DNA of 6,193 bases from Chloroflexota bacterium (GTDB taxonomy: Bacteria; Chloroflexota; Anaerolineae; Anaerolineales; Anaerolineaceae): positions 1 to 6,193 of the forward strand of contig JAJUJY010000218.1 in assembly GCA_029265085.1 (NCBI GenBank), given 5' to 3'. This document shows positions 1 to 6,193 of this stretch, in pieces. The notes under the pieces were generated by a model. That model ran no database searches. It worked only from the letters and a program-made list of their open reading frames with translations, and was not told where the DNA came from. The position numbers and the translations under genes were made by a program. The stretch's first letter is position 1, and the number at the start of each line of letters is the position of its first letter.

Positions 1-850
1 GGCTGATGCACTACTTGTAGCCCACAGCGCAGAAGAATTGGAAGACATCATCCGAAAGCTCTGGGATCTGACCGCTCGCTACATGATTTTGGGCAGCGGC
101 GCAAATGTTCTCTTCGCTGATGCTGGTTTTCGCGGCGTGGTGGTATTAAATCGGGCACACAATATTAAAATTGACGCGAATAGCAATCCTCCAGGCGTAG
201 TGGCGGAATCAGGGGCGAATTTAGGCATGGTTGCCCGGCAGGCTGCATTGCGCGGTCTGAGCGGTTTGGAATGGGCAGCGATCATTCCCGGCACGGTTGG
301 CGGTGCAGTTTACGGCAATGCGGGCGCATTTGGCGGTGACATGAACGGCAACCTGATTTTGGCAGAAATCTTGCACCCCGAATATGGAAAGGTAAGCTGG
401 TCTGCAGAACAAATGCAATACGGCTATCGAACCAGCATCCTCAAGCGGAACCCCGGCAAAACAGTCATCCTGGCAGCTCATTTGCGGCTGGAGCACAGTA
501 CTCGTGAGAACGTCCAAGCCCTCATGCAAACCTTCTCAGAGAAACGCAAAAGCACCCAGCCGCCCGGGGCGAGTATGGGATCGATGTTTAAAAATCCGGT
601 TGGGGATTATGCAGGTCGCCTGATCGAATCAGCAGGATTAAAGGGAACCCGTATAGGAGGGGTCGAGGTCAGCCCAATCCATGCAAATTTCTTCGTCAAC
701 GATGAAAACGCCACTGCCAGCGATTACTGGCAACTGATCCAAAAGGTCCGTACATCAGTATATGAAAAAACGGGCATCCAGTTGGAATTAGAGGTTGAAA
801 TTGCCGGCGATTGGGGTGAATCCCCCACCAATACTAGTAGGCAGGAGTAG
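1..850 (+). CDS. murB: UDP-N-acetylenolpyruvoylglucosamine reductase MurB (5'-partial)
   Basis: MurB is the cytoplasmic FAD enzyme that uses NADPH to reduce UDP-GlcNAc-enolpyruvate to UDP-MurNAc, the second committed step of peptidoglycan precursor synthesis. The frame is open from base 2 with no stop, and it reads ADALLVAHSAEEL, which fits a MurB N-terminal region. The TTG at 38 is therefore not the start, and roughly 30 residues lie beyond the window edge. Visible landmarks, numbered from the base-2 codon, are the FAD-binding LGSGANVL at about 30-37 (the family usually has GSN, so Ser is Ala here), GLEWAAIIPGTVGGAVYGNAG at about 88-108, YGYRTSILK at about 140-148, and GSMFKNP at about 193-199 with the expected catalytic Ser194. 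The C-terminal LELEVEIAG contains the expected catalytic Glu264. Length and the compact C-terminal half suggest a type II enzyme, which is an inference. murB leads the visible operon, and murC often lies upstream in such clusters but is not visible. Confidence 0.96.
   Translation, partial: ADALLVAHSAEELEDIIRKLWDLTARYMILGSGANVLFADAGFRGVVVLNRAHNIKIDANSNPPGVVAESGANLGMVARQAALRGLSGLEWAAIIPGTVGGAVYGNAGAFGGDMNGNLILAEILHPEYGKVSWSAEQMQYGYRTSILKRNPGKTVILAAHLRLEHSTRENVQALMQTFSEKRKSTQPPGASMGSMFKNPVGDYAGRLIESAGLKGTRIGGVEVSPIHANFFVNDENATASDYWQLIQKVRTSVYEKTGIQLELEVEIAGDWGESPTNTSRQE
843..847 (+). promoter_or_regulatory. Ribosome binding site of ddl
   Basis: AGGAG lies across the end of murB, 13 nt before the ATG at 861. 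The spacing is somewhat long. An A/G-rich stretch (AAGAAAACGG) fills the gap. It supports the ATG at 861 rather than the in-frame TTG at 795. Confidence 0.5.
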
Positions 851-860
851 AAGAAAACGG

Positions 861-1982
861 ATGAAAGCAGCGAAAATTCGAGTAGGCATCTTATTTGGTG
901 GTCGTTCTGGAGAGCATGAAGTTTCGATCCAGTCGGCTCGTTCCGTCTATGCCGCTCTCAATCAGGAAAAATATGACATCACCTGCATCGGAATTACCCA
1001 CACAGGCGAATGGGTAATCGGCGAAGATATTTTTGGCGCTCTGGAAAATCGCAAAACTGATTTCCTTACCCGTGTAACTATCCTGCCAGAACCTGGGCAC
1101 AATCGCTTATACCTCCTGCGCCCGGTTGCAGACAAAGTGGAACTGGTTCCGCACACTTACCTTGATGTGGTCTTCCCTGTATTACATGGAACATTTGGCG
1201 AAGACGGCACAATCCAGGGATTATTGGAACTGGCTGGAATCGCTTATGCCGGTTCTGGTGTGCTCGGATCGGCAGTAGGGATGGACAAGGCTCTCTTTAA
1301 AGATCTTATGCGCGCTCATCAGATTCCGGTGTTGGAATCGCGTGTATTTAACCGCAGCCAGGTAGAGAAAGATTTTGCTGCCCTGGTTGAAGAAGCTGAA
1401 AAAATCTCTCCGTATCCCCTGTTTGTCAAACCGGCCAACCTGGGTTCTTCTGTCGGCATCACCAAATGCCGCAACCGGTCGGATTTGTACGAAGGCGTGA
1501 TGGAAGCCGCCCGTTTTGACCGGCGTATCCTGATTGAACGCGGACTACAAAAACCACGCGAGCTGGAAGTCAGCGTGCTTGGTAATGACAATCCGGAAGC
1601 CTCCATGGTTGGTGAGATTGTCCCAGGCGATGACTTTTACACCTATTCAGCCAAATATATCAGTGATAATTCTCAATTATTAATCCCGGCACCCTTATCC
1701 ACCGAACTATCGGAAGAAATCCGCCGGTTATCCATCAAAATATATAAAGCAGCCGATTGCTCTGGGTTATGCCGGGTGGACTTTTTATTCGATCCACAAG
1801 ATCAATCAGTCTATGTAAGCGAAATCAACACTATGCCCGGCTTTACCCGCATCAGTATGTACCCCAAAATGTGGGAAGCCAGTGGCTTGCCGTATCCCAA
1901 ACTGGTCGAACGCTTGATAGAATTAGGCCTGGAACGCAAACAGGACCGCGACCGCACTGAATTCGAATACAGGAGGGATTGA
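861..1982 (+). CDS. ddl: D-alanine--D-alanine ligase
   Basis: Ddl is a cytoplasmic ATP-grasp enzyme that joins two D-alanines with ATP; MurF then adds the dipeptide to UDP-MurNAc-tripeptide. The 373-residue product begins with the family N-terminus VGILFGGRSGEHEVS. Family landmarks in order are HGTFGEDGTIQG (109-120), MDKALFK (141-147), VKPANLGSSVG (189-199), the omega-loop AKY (264-266), RVDF (305-308) and EINTMPG (321-327). By comparison with E. coli DdlB, Glu18, Ser196/197, Tyr266, Arg305, Asp307, Glu321 and Asn323 occupy the active-site and metal positions. Tyr266 is the residue expected in true D-Ala-D-Ala ligases, unlike the D-lactate ligases of vancomycin resistance. About 40 extra residues in the N-terminal half (around 46-95) match the longer Ddl form. 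I chose ATG 861 because it sits just before the conserved start; a TTG at 795 would add 22 unconserved residues and overlap murB. It lies 10 nt after murB and overlaps ftsQ by one base. Confidence 0.97.
   Translation: MKAAKIRVGILFGGRSGEHEVSIQSARSVYAALNQEKYDITCIGITHTGEWVIGEDIFGALENRKTDFLTRVTILPEPGHNRLYLLRPVADKVELVPHTYLDVVFPVLHGTFGEDGTIQGLLELAGIAYAGSGVLGSAVGMDKALFKDLMRAHQIPVLESRVFNRSQVEKDFAALVEEAEKISPYPLFVKPANLGSSVGITKCRNRSDLYEGVMEAARFDRRILIERGLQKPRELEVSVLGNDNPEASMVGEIVPGDDFYTYSAKYISDNSQLLIPAPLSTELSEEIRRLSIKIYKAADCSGLCRVDFLFDPQDQSVYVSEINTMPGFTRISMYPKMWEASGLPYPKLVERLIELGLERKQDRDRTEFEYRRD
1971..1977 (+). promoter_or_regulatory. Strong ribosome binding site of ftsQ inside ddl
   Basis: AGGAGGG lies in the last codons of ddl, about 5 nt before the ATG at 1982. 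It is the best Shine-Dalgarno match in the window. It selects ATG 1982 over the TTG at 1979. With the TGATG stop/start overlap it suggests that ribosomes finishing ddl re-initiate on ftsQ. Confidence 0.8.
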
Positions 1983-3016
1983 TGAGCGCCGATCGAACCG
2001 CCAATAATTCACGGGCCGACATGCTCCGCCGACGCCGGGCAAACACCTCCCAACAGCGGGTTGACCAAACGCGCCGGAGCGCTTCTGTAACACGGCCGGT
2101 AAAATCAACCCCTGTAATCACACGCAGCTCACCATACACCACACCATTACACCAGACCAATAAAAGCCGGGTTCGCCGCCAATATTATTATTCACTGGGC
2201 GCAACTGGAGCGGAAGTGCGTTTGCCTGCCCTCCCAATGATGAACCCAGGCTGGCGGCTCCTGTCCCTCTCAATTGTAATCATCTTCAGCGTTGCTCTTT
2301 ATTTACTCTGTTTCTCTGACCGTTTTGAAGTTGAACAGATTGAAGCCAATGGTATTCAGCGGGTAACCGTAGCCGACCTGGAGGCAGCGCTCAAGGTCAG
2401 CGGAACTTCCATTGTCGCCTTCAATCCGGTTGAGGCCAAAGAAACCCTGGCGGCTGCTTTTCCTGAATTGACCGATATCAAGATCAATGTTGGATTACCA
2501 GCAAAAGTCAGTATTACTGCCGCAGAACGCCAGCCGGTAATTTCCTGGCAGTCAGGCGACCAGGTATTCTGGATTGATGCGGATGGATATATCTTGCCGC
2601 AACGCGGGGAAGCAGCCAATAAGCTGCTCAACATCCAAAGCGATTCCATTCCCCCATTGCTCCCAATTGTAGTGGAGACAGAGGAAGAAACGGAGAAGGA
2701 TGCCAAAAATGAGACTGAAACAGCCCAATCCATTACTCCAGTAACCATTTGGGGGCGTCAGGCAGAACCGAGTTTGCTAAAAGTCGCAAATCAGTTGGCT
2801 TTTCAGATACACGAAGATTCCATTCTGGTCTATAATTCATACAATGGCCTTGGATGGAAGGACCCGCGCGGATGGGACGTGTACATCGGGGCTGATATGC
2901 AAGATTTCCAAACGAAGATGGTCCTTTACGAAAACATTGTTAACCGATTATCTCAGGAAGGCATTCAGCCAAATTACATCAGCGTAGAACATCTCAACGC
3001 ACCTTTTTACAAATAA
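1982..3016 (+). CDS. ftsQ: Cell division protein FtsQ/DivIB with POTRA domain
   Basis: FtsQ (DivIB in monoderms) is a single-pass membrane protein of the divisome that connects the cytoplasmic ring to septal peptidoglycan synthesis through its partners FtsB/DivIC and FtsL. The 344-residue product has an unusually long basic cytoplasmic tail (1-90, with RRRR at 16-19). One transmembrane helix follows at about 91-111 (WRLLSLSIVIIFSVALYLLC). A POTRA domain begins at RFEVEQIEANGIQRV and runs to about residue 182. A beta-domain follows, with FWIDADGYILP at about 196-206. The end, NYISVEHLNAPFYK, fits the family's last beta strands. An acidic stretch (ETEEETEKDAKNETET) at 232-247 interrupts the extracytoplasmic domain. 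Family sequence conservation is low, so the call rests on architecture plus its place between ddl and ftsA. It overlaps ddl by one base (TGATG). Confidence 0.92.
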   Translation: MSADRTANNSRADMLRRRRANTSQQRVDQTRRSASVTRPVKSTPVITRSSPYTTPLHQTNKSRVRRQYYYSLGATGAEVRLPALPMMNPGWRLLSLSIVIIFSVALYLLCFSDRFEVEQIEANGIQRVTVADLEAALKVSGTSIVAFNPVEAKETLAAAFPELTDIKINVGLPAKVSITAAERQPVISWQSGDQVFWIDADGYILPQRGEAANKLLNIQSDSIPPLLPIVVETEEETEKDAKNETETAQSITPVTIWGRQAEPSLLKVANQLAFQIHEDSILVYNSYNGLGWKDPRGWDVYIGADMQDFQTKMVLYENIVNRLSQEGIQPNYISVEHLNAPFYK

Positions 3017-3018
3017 TC

Positions 3019-3022
3019 GGAG
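3019..3022 (+). promoter_or_regulatory. Ribosome binding site of ftsA
   Basis: GGAG lies 9 nt before the ATG at 3032, between the ftsQ stop and the ftsA start. It supports that start. Confidence 0.6.
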
Positions 3023-3031
3023 CAGCACGTC

Positions 3032-4264
3032 ATGGATGAACCAATTGTAGTGGGTATCGACATCGGCACAACCAAGGTCTGCACGCTGGTCGCCAGGGTA
3101 GAAGGCGAACGAAGCTTGCGGATTTTAGGTGTTGGCATCGAACCCTCCCAAGGGATCCGCAAAGGCAACATTGTTGACCTTGCTGCTGCTTCCACCTCAA
3201 TTGCCCGCTCGATTGAAAAAGCACAGCGAACCTCTGGGTTGGAAATTACCTCTGGTCTGGTCAGCCTGGCCGGATCACATGTTTCATCGGTAAACAGCCG
3301 TGGTGTGGTGGGTATCTCAGGCGGAGTAATTGATGAAATTGATGTTGCCCGCGCCTTAGAAGCCGCCCAGGCAGTTGCTATTCCGCATAACCGCCAAATC
3401 ATTCATGTAGTTCAGCGCAGCTTTGTGGTGGATGGACAAGACGGCATTCGCACTCCCATCGGGATGCATGGCTACCGACTGGAAGTGGAAGCCCATATCA
3501 TCACCGCAGCGGAAGCGACGGTAGAAAACCTGCGCCAAAGCGTAGAAGCGGCTGGTGTTCAGGCAACCCAATTTGTGCTTAATCCATTGGCCTCGGCTGA
3601 GGTAGTTCTCTCGGAAACCGAGCGCCAGATGGGTGCGATTGTTTGCGATATCGGCGGCGGAACCACCGACCTGGCCATTTATATCGATGGCGATATCTGG
3701 CACACGATGGTGCTGGCAGTTGGCGGCAACCATATCACCTCCGACATTGCGCATGGTTTGCGTCTTTCGCTTGAACAAGCGGAAGAAATCAAAAAGCAAT
3801 ACGGACACGCCATTGAAAGTGAAGTTGCCTCGGATGATGTCTTTACCGTTCGCTCATTTGGTGAGGACCAACCTATCCAGGTTAACCGCCGTGATTTGGC
3901 TCACATTATTGAAGCCCGGGCAGAAGAAATCTTCCTGCTGGTCTTGCAGGAAATCAAGCGGTCCGGATACGATGGCTTACTGCCCGCCGGTATGGTATTA
4001 ACAGGCGGCACCAGCCTGCTTCCTGGCATTCGCAGCCTGGCCAGTTCAGTTCTTGGCCTGCCCGTGCGATTAGCCAAACCTGAAAACCTGGTCGGTCTGA
4101 CTGACCAGCTTCACTCGCCGGCCTATTCCACTAGCGTCGGCCTGCTTAATTGGGCACTGATTATGAGCGAATCTGAGCCCACCCGTGGTCGTAGGCGCCA
4201 ACCCAAGGGGAATATTCTCGATAACGAAAATTTGAGAAATTTCTTAAGGCGGTTGTTACCCTAA
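3032..4264 (+). CDS. ftsA: Cell division protein FtsA, actin-like membrane tether of the Z ring
   Basis: FtsA is an actin/Hsp70-fold ATPase that binds the C-terminal peptide of FtsZ and anchors its filaments to the inner face of the membrane, where it also helps recruit later division proteins. The 410-residue product shows the phosphate-1 motif VVGIDIGTTKV (6-16), the FtsA-specific 1C subdomain (about 85-165, including GVIDEIDVARALEAAQ), the phosphate-2 motif CDIGGGTTDL (205-214) and the adenosine motif VLTGGTSLLPG (322-332). A charged linker (ESEPTRGRRRQPKG) leads to a C-terminal amphipathic helix, ENLRNFLRRLLP, which is the expected membrane-targeting sequence. Length is normal for the family (about 400-420). 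The start ATG has a GGAG 9 nt upstream and sits directly before the conserved first strand. It lies 15 nt after ftsQ and immediately upstream of its partner ftsZ. Confidence 0.97.
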   Translation: MDEPIVVGIDIGTTKVCTLVARVEGERSLRILGVGIEPSQGIRKGNIVDLAAASTSIARSIEKAQRTSGLEITSGLVSLAGSHVSSVNSRGVVGISGGVIDEIDVARALEAAQAVAIPHNRQIIHVVQRSFVVDGQDGIRTPIGMHGYRLEVEAHIITAAEATVENLRQSVEAAGVQATQFVLNPLASAEVVLSETERQMGAIVCDIGGGTTDLAIYIDGDIWHTMVLAVGGNHITSDIAHGLRLSLEQAEEIKKQYGHAIESEVASDDVFTVRSFGEDQPIQVNRRDLAHIIEARAEEIFLLVLQEIKRSGYDGLLPAGMVLTGGTSLLPGIRSLASSVLGLPVRLAKPENLVGLTDQLHSPAYSTSVGLLNWALIMSESEPTRGRRRQPKGNILDNENLRNFLRRLLP

Positions 4265-4326
4265 CTCTTTATTCATACAGTGTTGCAGGTACAAAAGTAG
4301 AGGATTTTCAAGACAGGTTAGAAAGC

Positions 4327-4332
4327 GGAGGA
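4327..4332 (+). promoter_or_regulatory. Ribosome binding site of ftsZ
   Basis: GGAGGA precedes two consecutive in-frame ATGs at 4334 and 4337. From the end of GGAGG the spacing is 2 nt to the first ATG and 5 nt to the second. This favours initiation at 4337, although 4334 cannot be excluded. Confidence 0.7.
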
Positions 4333-4336
4333 CATG

Positions 4337-5488
4337 ATGGAACTAATGAATCAATCACAAGGAGAGTCCTTTGCCCGCATCAAAGTTATCGGTGTGGGCG
4401 GCGGTGGATGCAACGCCGTTAATCGCATGATTGAGGAAGGGATGAATGGCATTGAGTTTATTGCGGTGAACACAGATGCCCAGGCCCTGCTGCTTTCCAA
4501 AGCAGGTACTCGCGTGCGCATTGGCGACAAATCCACCCGCGGTTTGGGTGCCGGCGGAAACCCTGAGATGGGCCGCAAGGCAGCCGAAGAATCAGCCGAA
4601 GAGCTGTATGAAGTGCTCAAGGGCAGCGATATGGTCTTTGTCACCGCCGGTTTAGGTGGTGGCACAGGCACCGGCGCCGCCCCCATTGTGGCGCAGATTG
4701 CAAAGGAAGTTGGCGCCCTGACCATTGGTGTAGTCACGCGCCCCTTCACATTTGAAGGTTCGCGCCGCCAGCAATCCGCTGAAGCGGGTATTTCTAAATT
4801 AAAAGAACATGCGGACACGTTGATCGTGATCCCCAATGACCGCTTGCTGCAAATTGTGGATAAGCGTGTCAGTCTCCAGGAAGCCTTCCGCACAGCGGAT
4901 GATGTCCTGCGCCAGGGTATCCAGGGTATTTCTGAATTGATCACCGTTCCCGGTTTGATCAACCTGGACTTCGCTGACGTGCGGGCAATTATGTCCGAAG
5001 GCGGCGCTGCATTAATGGCAGTAGGCCACGCTTCCGGCGAAGACCGTGCCCGAATTGCAGCCGAAATGGCTATCTCCAGCCAACTGCTGGACATTACCAT
5101 TGACGGTGCGCGCGGTATTTTGTTCAACGTTACCGGCGGCAATAGCCTGACCCTCTTCGAGGTCAACCAGGCCGCCGCTATCATCAAAGAAACTGCACAT
5201 CCTGATGTCAACCTGATCTTTGGTGCTGTGATCGATCCAAGCCTGGGCGATGAAGTTCGCATTACCGTCATCGCCACAGGGTTTGATCGTGCGAGCGTGC
5301 GTTCCCCTTTAATGGAACAGCGCCCCGCCCGGGCGGAAGAGCCGAGGAACTTTCCACAAAACACCACGGCCCCCAAGGCTGAGCGCCCTGTGACTACACA
5401 ACCGTCTTCACCGACGGAGTTCCAGCCGCACGTTATTAACACCAACGATCTGGATATTCCCGCGTTCCTGCGTAACCGCAACCGCTAA
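4337..5488 (+). CDS. ftsZ: Cell division GTPase FtsZ
   Basis: FtsZ is the tubulin-like GTPase that polymerises into the cytokinetic ring at midcell. The 383-residue product has the nucleotide-binding start [16 protein letters not shown] (16-31), AVNTDAQAL (43-51), the tubulin signature GGGTGTG (107-113), TRPFTFEG (134-141) and the synergy loop NLDFADVR (209-216), with the conserved Asn209, Asp211 and Asp214. The globular domain ends near residue 317. A short variable linker rich in Pro, Thr and Gln follows (about 324-370). The conserved C-terminal peptide DLDIPAFL ends in the basic tail RNRNR; this peptide is the docking site for FtsA, encoded just upstream. Nothing looks damaged. The start at 4334 (one extra Met) is an alternative; 4337 has the better ribosome binding site spacing. 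A 69-nt gap after ftsA (72 nt to the start at 4337) leaves room for a separate promoter or leader, but I see no convincing -35/-10 pair in it. Confidence 0.98.
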   Translation: MELMNQSQGESFARIKVIGVGGGGCNAVNRMIEEGMNGIEFIAVNTDAQALLLSKAGTRVRIGDKSTRGLGAGGNPEMGRKAAEESAEELYEVLKGSDMVFVTAGLGGGTGTGAAPIVAQIAKEVGALTIGVVTRPFTFEGSRRQQSAEAGISKLKEHADTLIVIPNDRLLQIVDKRVSLQEAFRTADDVLRQGIQGISELITVPGLINLDFADVRAIMSEGGAALMAVGHASGEDRARIAAEMAISSQLLDITIDGARGILFNVTGGNSLTLFEVNQAAAIIKETAHPDVNLIFGAVIDPSLGDEVRITVIATGFDRASVRSPLMEQRPARAEEPRNFPQNTTAPKAERPVTTQPSSPTEFQPHVINTNDLDIPAFLRNRNR

Positions 5489-5501
5489 AACCTGTCGGTC
5501 G

Positions 5502-5541
5502 CTGTCCCCCTCCCCTGCCGCAACGGGCGGAGGGGGAGCAG
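5502..5541 (+). other. GC-rich stem-loop just downstream of ftsZ
   Basis: TCCCCCTCC (5505-5513) is exactly complementary to GGAGGGGGA (5529-5537). The stem extends outward by CTG/CAG across a one-base bulge, and inward a small GCC/GGC pairing is possible. No T-run follows, so it does not look like an intrinsic terminator. It could protect the mRNA 3' end or slow polymerase ahead of the second hairpin. Confidence 0.55.
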
Positions 5542-5641
5542 GAAATCTGGAACATCTCGAAGCAAGCCAGTCCAACATTTCATCAAGGTCTTCCTCGAAG
5601 CACCTTTGGTTAAATTTCGCTTGCCTCAGAGCAGGATTTTT

Positions 5642-5703
5642 AAACGGCAGCCCAATGAATCACGATTCCTCCGTTCGTGATCTACTGGCTGCCGTTTTGT
5701 GTT
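5642..5703 (+). terminator. Probable intrinsic terminator of the murB-ftsZ operon
   Basis: A perfect 11-bp outer stem pairs AAACGGCAGCC (5642-5652) with GGCTGCCGTTT (5687-5697). Above an internal loop sits a perfect 7-bp inner stem, ATCACGA (5659-5665) with TCGTGAT (5675-5681), closed by a 9-nt loop TTCCTCCGT. TTTTGTGTT follows. The T-run is short but lies on the + side only, so termination is expected for + strand transcription, about 150 nt after the ftsZ stop. No other feature nearby would explain it. Confidence 0.75.
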
Positions 5704-6141
5704 AAATTCTTCCAATCTACGGACAATTCATCCATCACACTTATGGTAGAAATGTCCTTTATCAGGCAGGCAGTTGCCATGGATACACAGAATCCCCCTT
5801 CCCCCATATATGCCGATTATTTTGTATTCACCCCTAGGGGCAGGATAACAAATATCCCCAGTAAATGCTTCTGTTAGGGTAAAAGCTCACATTCTTAGAT
5901 TCCAATAAATTTCTAAAACCTCTGAACCTTTTAAGGATATAATGCAATCCACTTTTCCACGCTGGTCTGGACAACCCAAGACCTGGGGGAGAGGGTTCTG
6001 AATCATTGGAAAATAACCATAAATACGGTTGTTTCCACCCCCATATCTTACGGGTGGTACGGGATAATTTCCAGAAAATATCGGCTTCACTTCACCGTTT
6101 TCTCCAAACTAAATTTTAAGATTAGAATTCTCCAAATCCTA
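5704..6141. other. Intergenic stretch with no supported gene
   Basis: This stretch is AT-richer than the genes. Short open frames occur on both strands, but none has a good ribosome binding site and a recognisable protein together. I see no tRNA, rRNA, CRISPR repeat, insertion sequence end or riboswitch. Small items noted are a perfect 10-bp palindrome CCCCTAGGGG at 5831-5840, a consensus-like TATAAT at 5938-5943 without a matching -35, and a 6-bp inverted repeat CCACCC/GGGTGG at 6035-6057. A minus-strand open frame at 5887-6090 has a faint glycosyltransferase-like start and is discussed among the findings. Confidence 0.6.
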
Positions 6142-6170
6142 TTGCGTTACAAGACCAAATGTGCTAAAAT
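6142..6170 (+). promoter_or_regulatory. Candidate sigma-70-type promoter pointing out of the right edge
   Basis: TTGCGT (6142-6147) and TAAAAT (6165-6170) are separated by exactly 17 nt. TG at 6162-6163, one base before the -10 element, makes it an extended -10 (TGCTAAAAT). Transcription would start near 6177 and run out of the window, so a + strand gene probably begins just beyond the right edge. Its position after an operon terminator and a gene-free stretch fits a new transcription unit. Confidence 0.55.
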
Positions 6171-6193
6171 CAAACCAGTAAATATACGGTTAC

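Noticed and set aside
38..40. TTG at 38 as the start of murB
   Set aside because: The frame stays open to the left edge and already encodes MurB-like residues before this codon.
795..860. TTG at 795 as the start of ddl, adding 22 residues
   Set aside because: It would overlap murB by 56 nt, and the added residues are not Ddl-like. ATG 861 sits just before the conserved N-terminal strand.
861..1982. D-Ala-D-Lac (vancomycin resistance) type ligase
   Set aside because: The omega loop keeps AKY (Tyr266), as in ordinary D-Ala-D-Ala ligases, and the gene sits in a housekeeping dcw operon without other van genes in view.
4351..5481. A 376-codon open frame on the minus strand covering almost all of ftsZ
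   Set aside because: It mirrors the ftsZ frame and arises from its codon use. The translation is Ser/Arg/Ala-rich with no recognisable domain, and ftsZ itself is unmistakable.
5831..5840. Perfect palindrome CCCCTAGGGG as an operator
   Set aside because: It occurs once, is not placed at a promoter, and palindromes of this size occur by chance.
5677..5877. A 66-codon + strand open frame
   Set aside because: It begins with GTG inside the terminator hairpin, lacks a ribosome binding site and has no recognisable protein features. An internal ATG at 5779 gives only 32 codons, with no better support.
5938..5943. TATAAT as a promoter -10 element
   Set aside because: No -35-like hexamer lies 16-18 nt upstream and there is no extended -10 TG. 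The flanking DNA is AT-rich enough to give this word by chance.
6035..6057. CCACCC/GGGTGG inverted repeat as a terminator
   Set aside because: The stem is only 6 bp with an 11-nt loop, and no T-run follows on either strand.

Overview
This window is a stretch of a bacterial division and cell wall (dcw) cluster. All five clear genes lie on the + strand in the order murB (5' end cut off by the window edge), ddl, ftsQ/divIB, ftsA, ftsZ. About 700 bases without a convincing gene follow. The FtsZ sequence style (Gly-rich start, GGGTGTG signature, tail ending in [11 protein letters not shown]), moderate GC content and the murB-ddl-ftsQ-ftsA-ftsZ order suggest a Chloroflexota bacterium, probably of class Anaerolineae. 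That placement is recognition from memory, not the result of a search.

Layout. Positions 1-850 hold murB, open at the left edge. Positions 861-1982 hold ddl, 10 nt downstream. ftsQ (1982-3016) starts inside the ddl stop codon (TGATG), with a strong Shine-Dalgarno in the last codons of ddl. ftsA (3032-4264) follows after 15 nt. ftsZ (4337-5488, or from 4334) follows a 72-nt leader, the longest gap in the operon. A GC-rich hairpin lies just after ftsZ (about 5502-5541), and a strong two-tier hairpin followed by TTTT lies at 5642-5698 and probably ends the transcript. From about 5700 the DNA is AT-richer and has no supported gene. It ends in a good sigma-70-type promoter (6142-6170) that points out of the right edge.

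How the genes work together. MurB completes UDP-MurNAc synthesis. Ddl makes the D-Ala-D-Ala dipeptide that is added to UDP-MurNAc-tripeptide. FtsZ forms the cytokinetic ring and FtsA tethers it to the membrane through its C-terminal amphipathic helix. FtsQ links the ring to septal peptidoglycan synthesis across the membrane. The tight spacing implies co-transcription and, for ddl/ftsQ, translational coupling.

Novelty. The coding part is a conventional dcw cluster, and I do not see an undescribed system here. The points worth a second look are modest: a long basic cytoplasmic tail and an acidic insert in FtsQ, a terminator loop complementary to the ftsZ ribosome binding site, the outward promoter at the right edge, and a weak glycosyltransferase-like fragment on the minus strand of the intergenic region.
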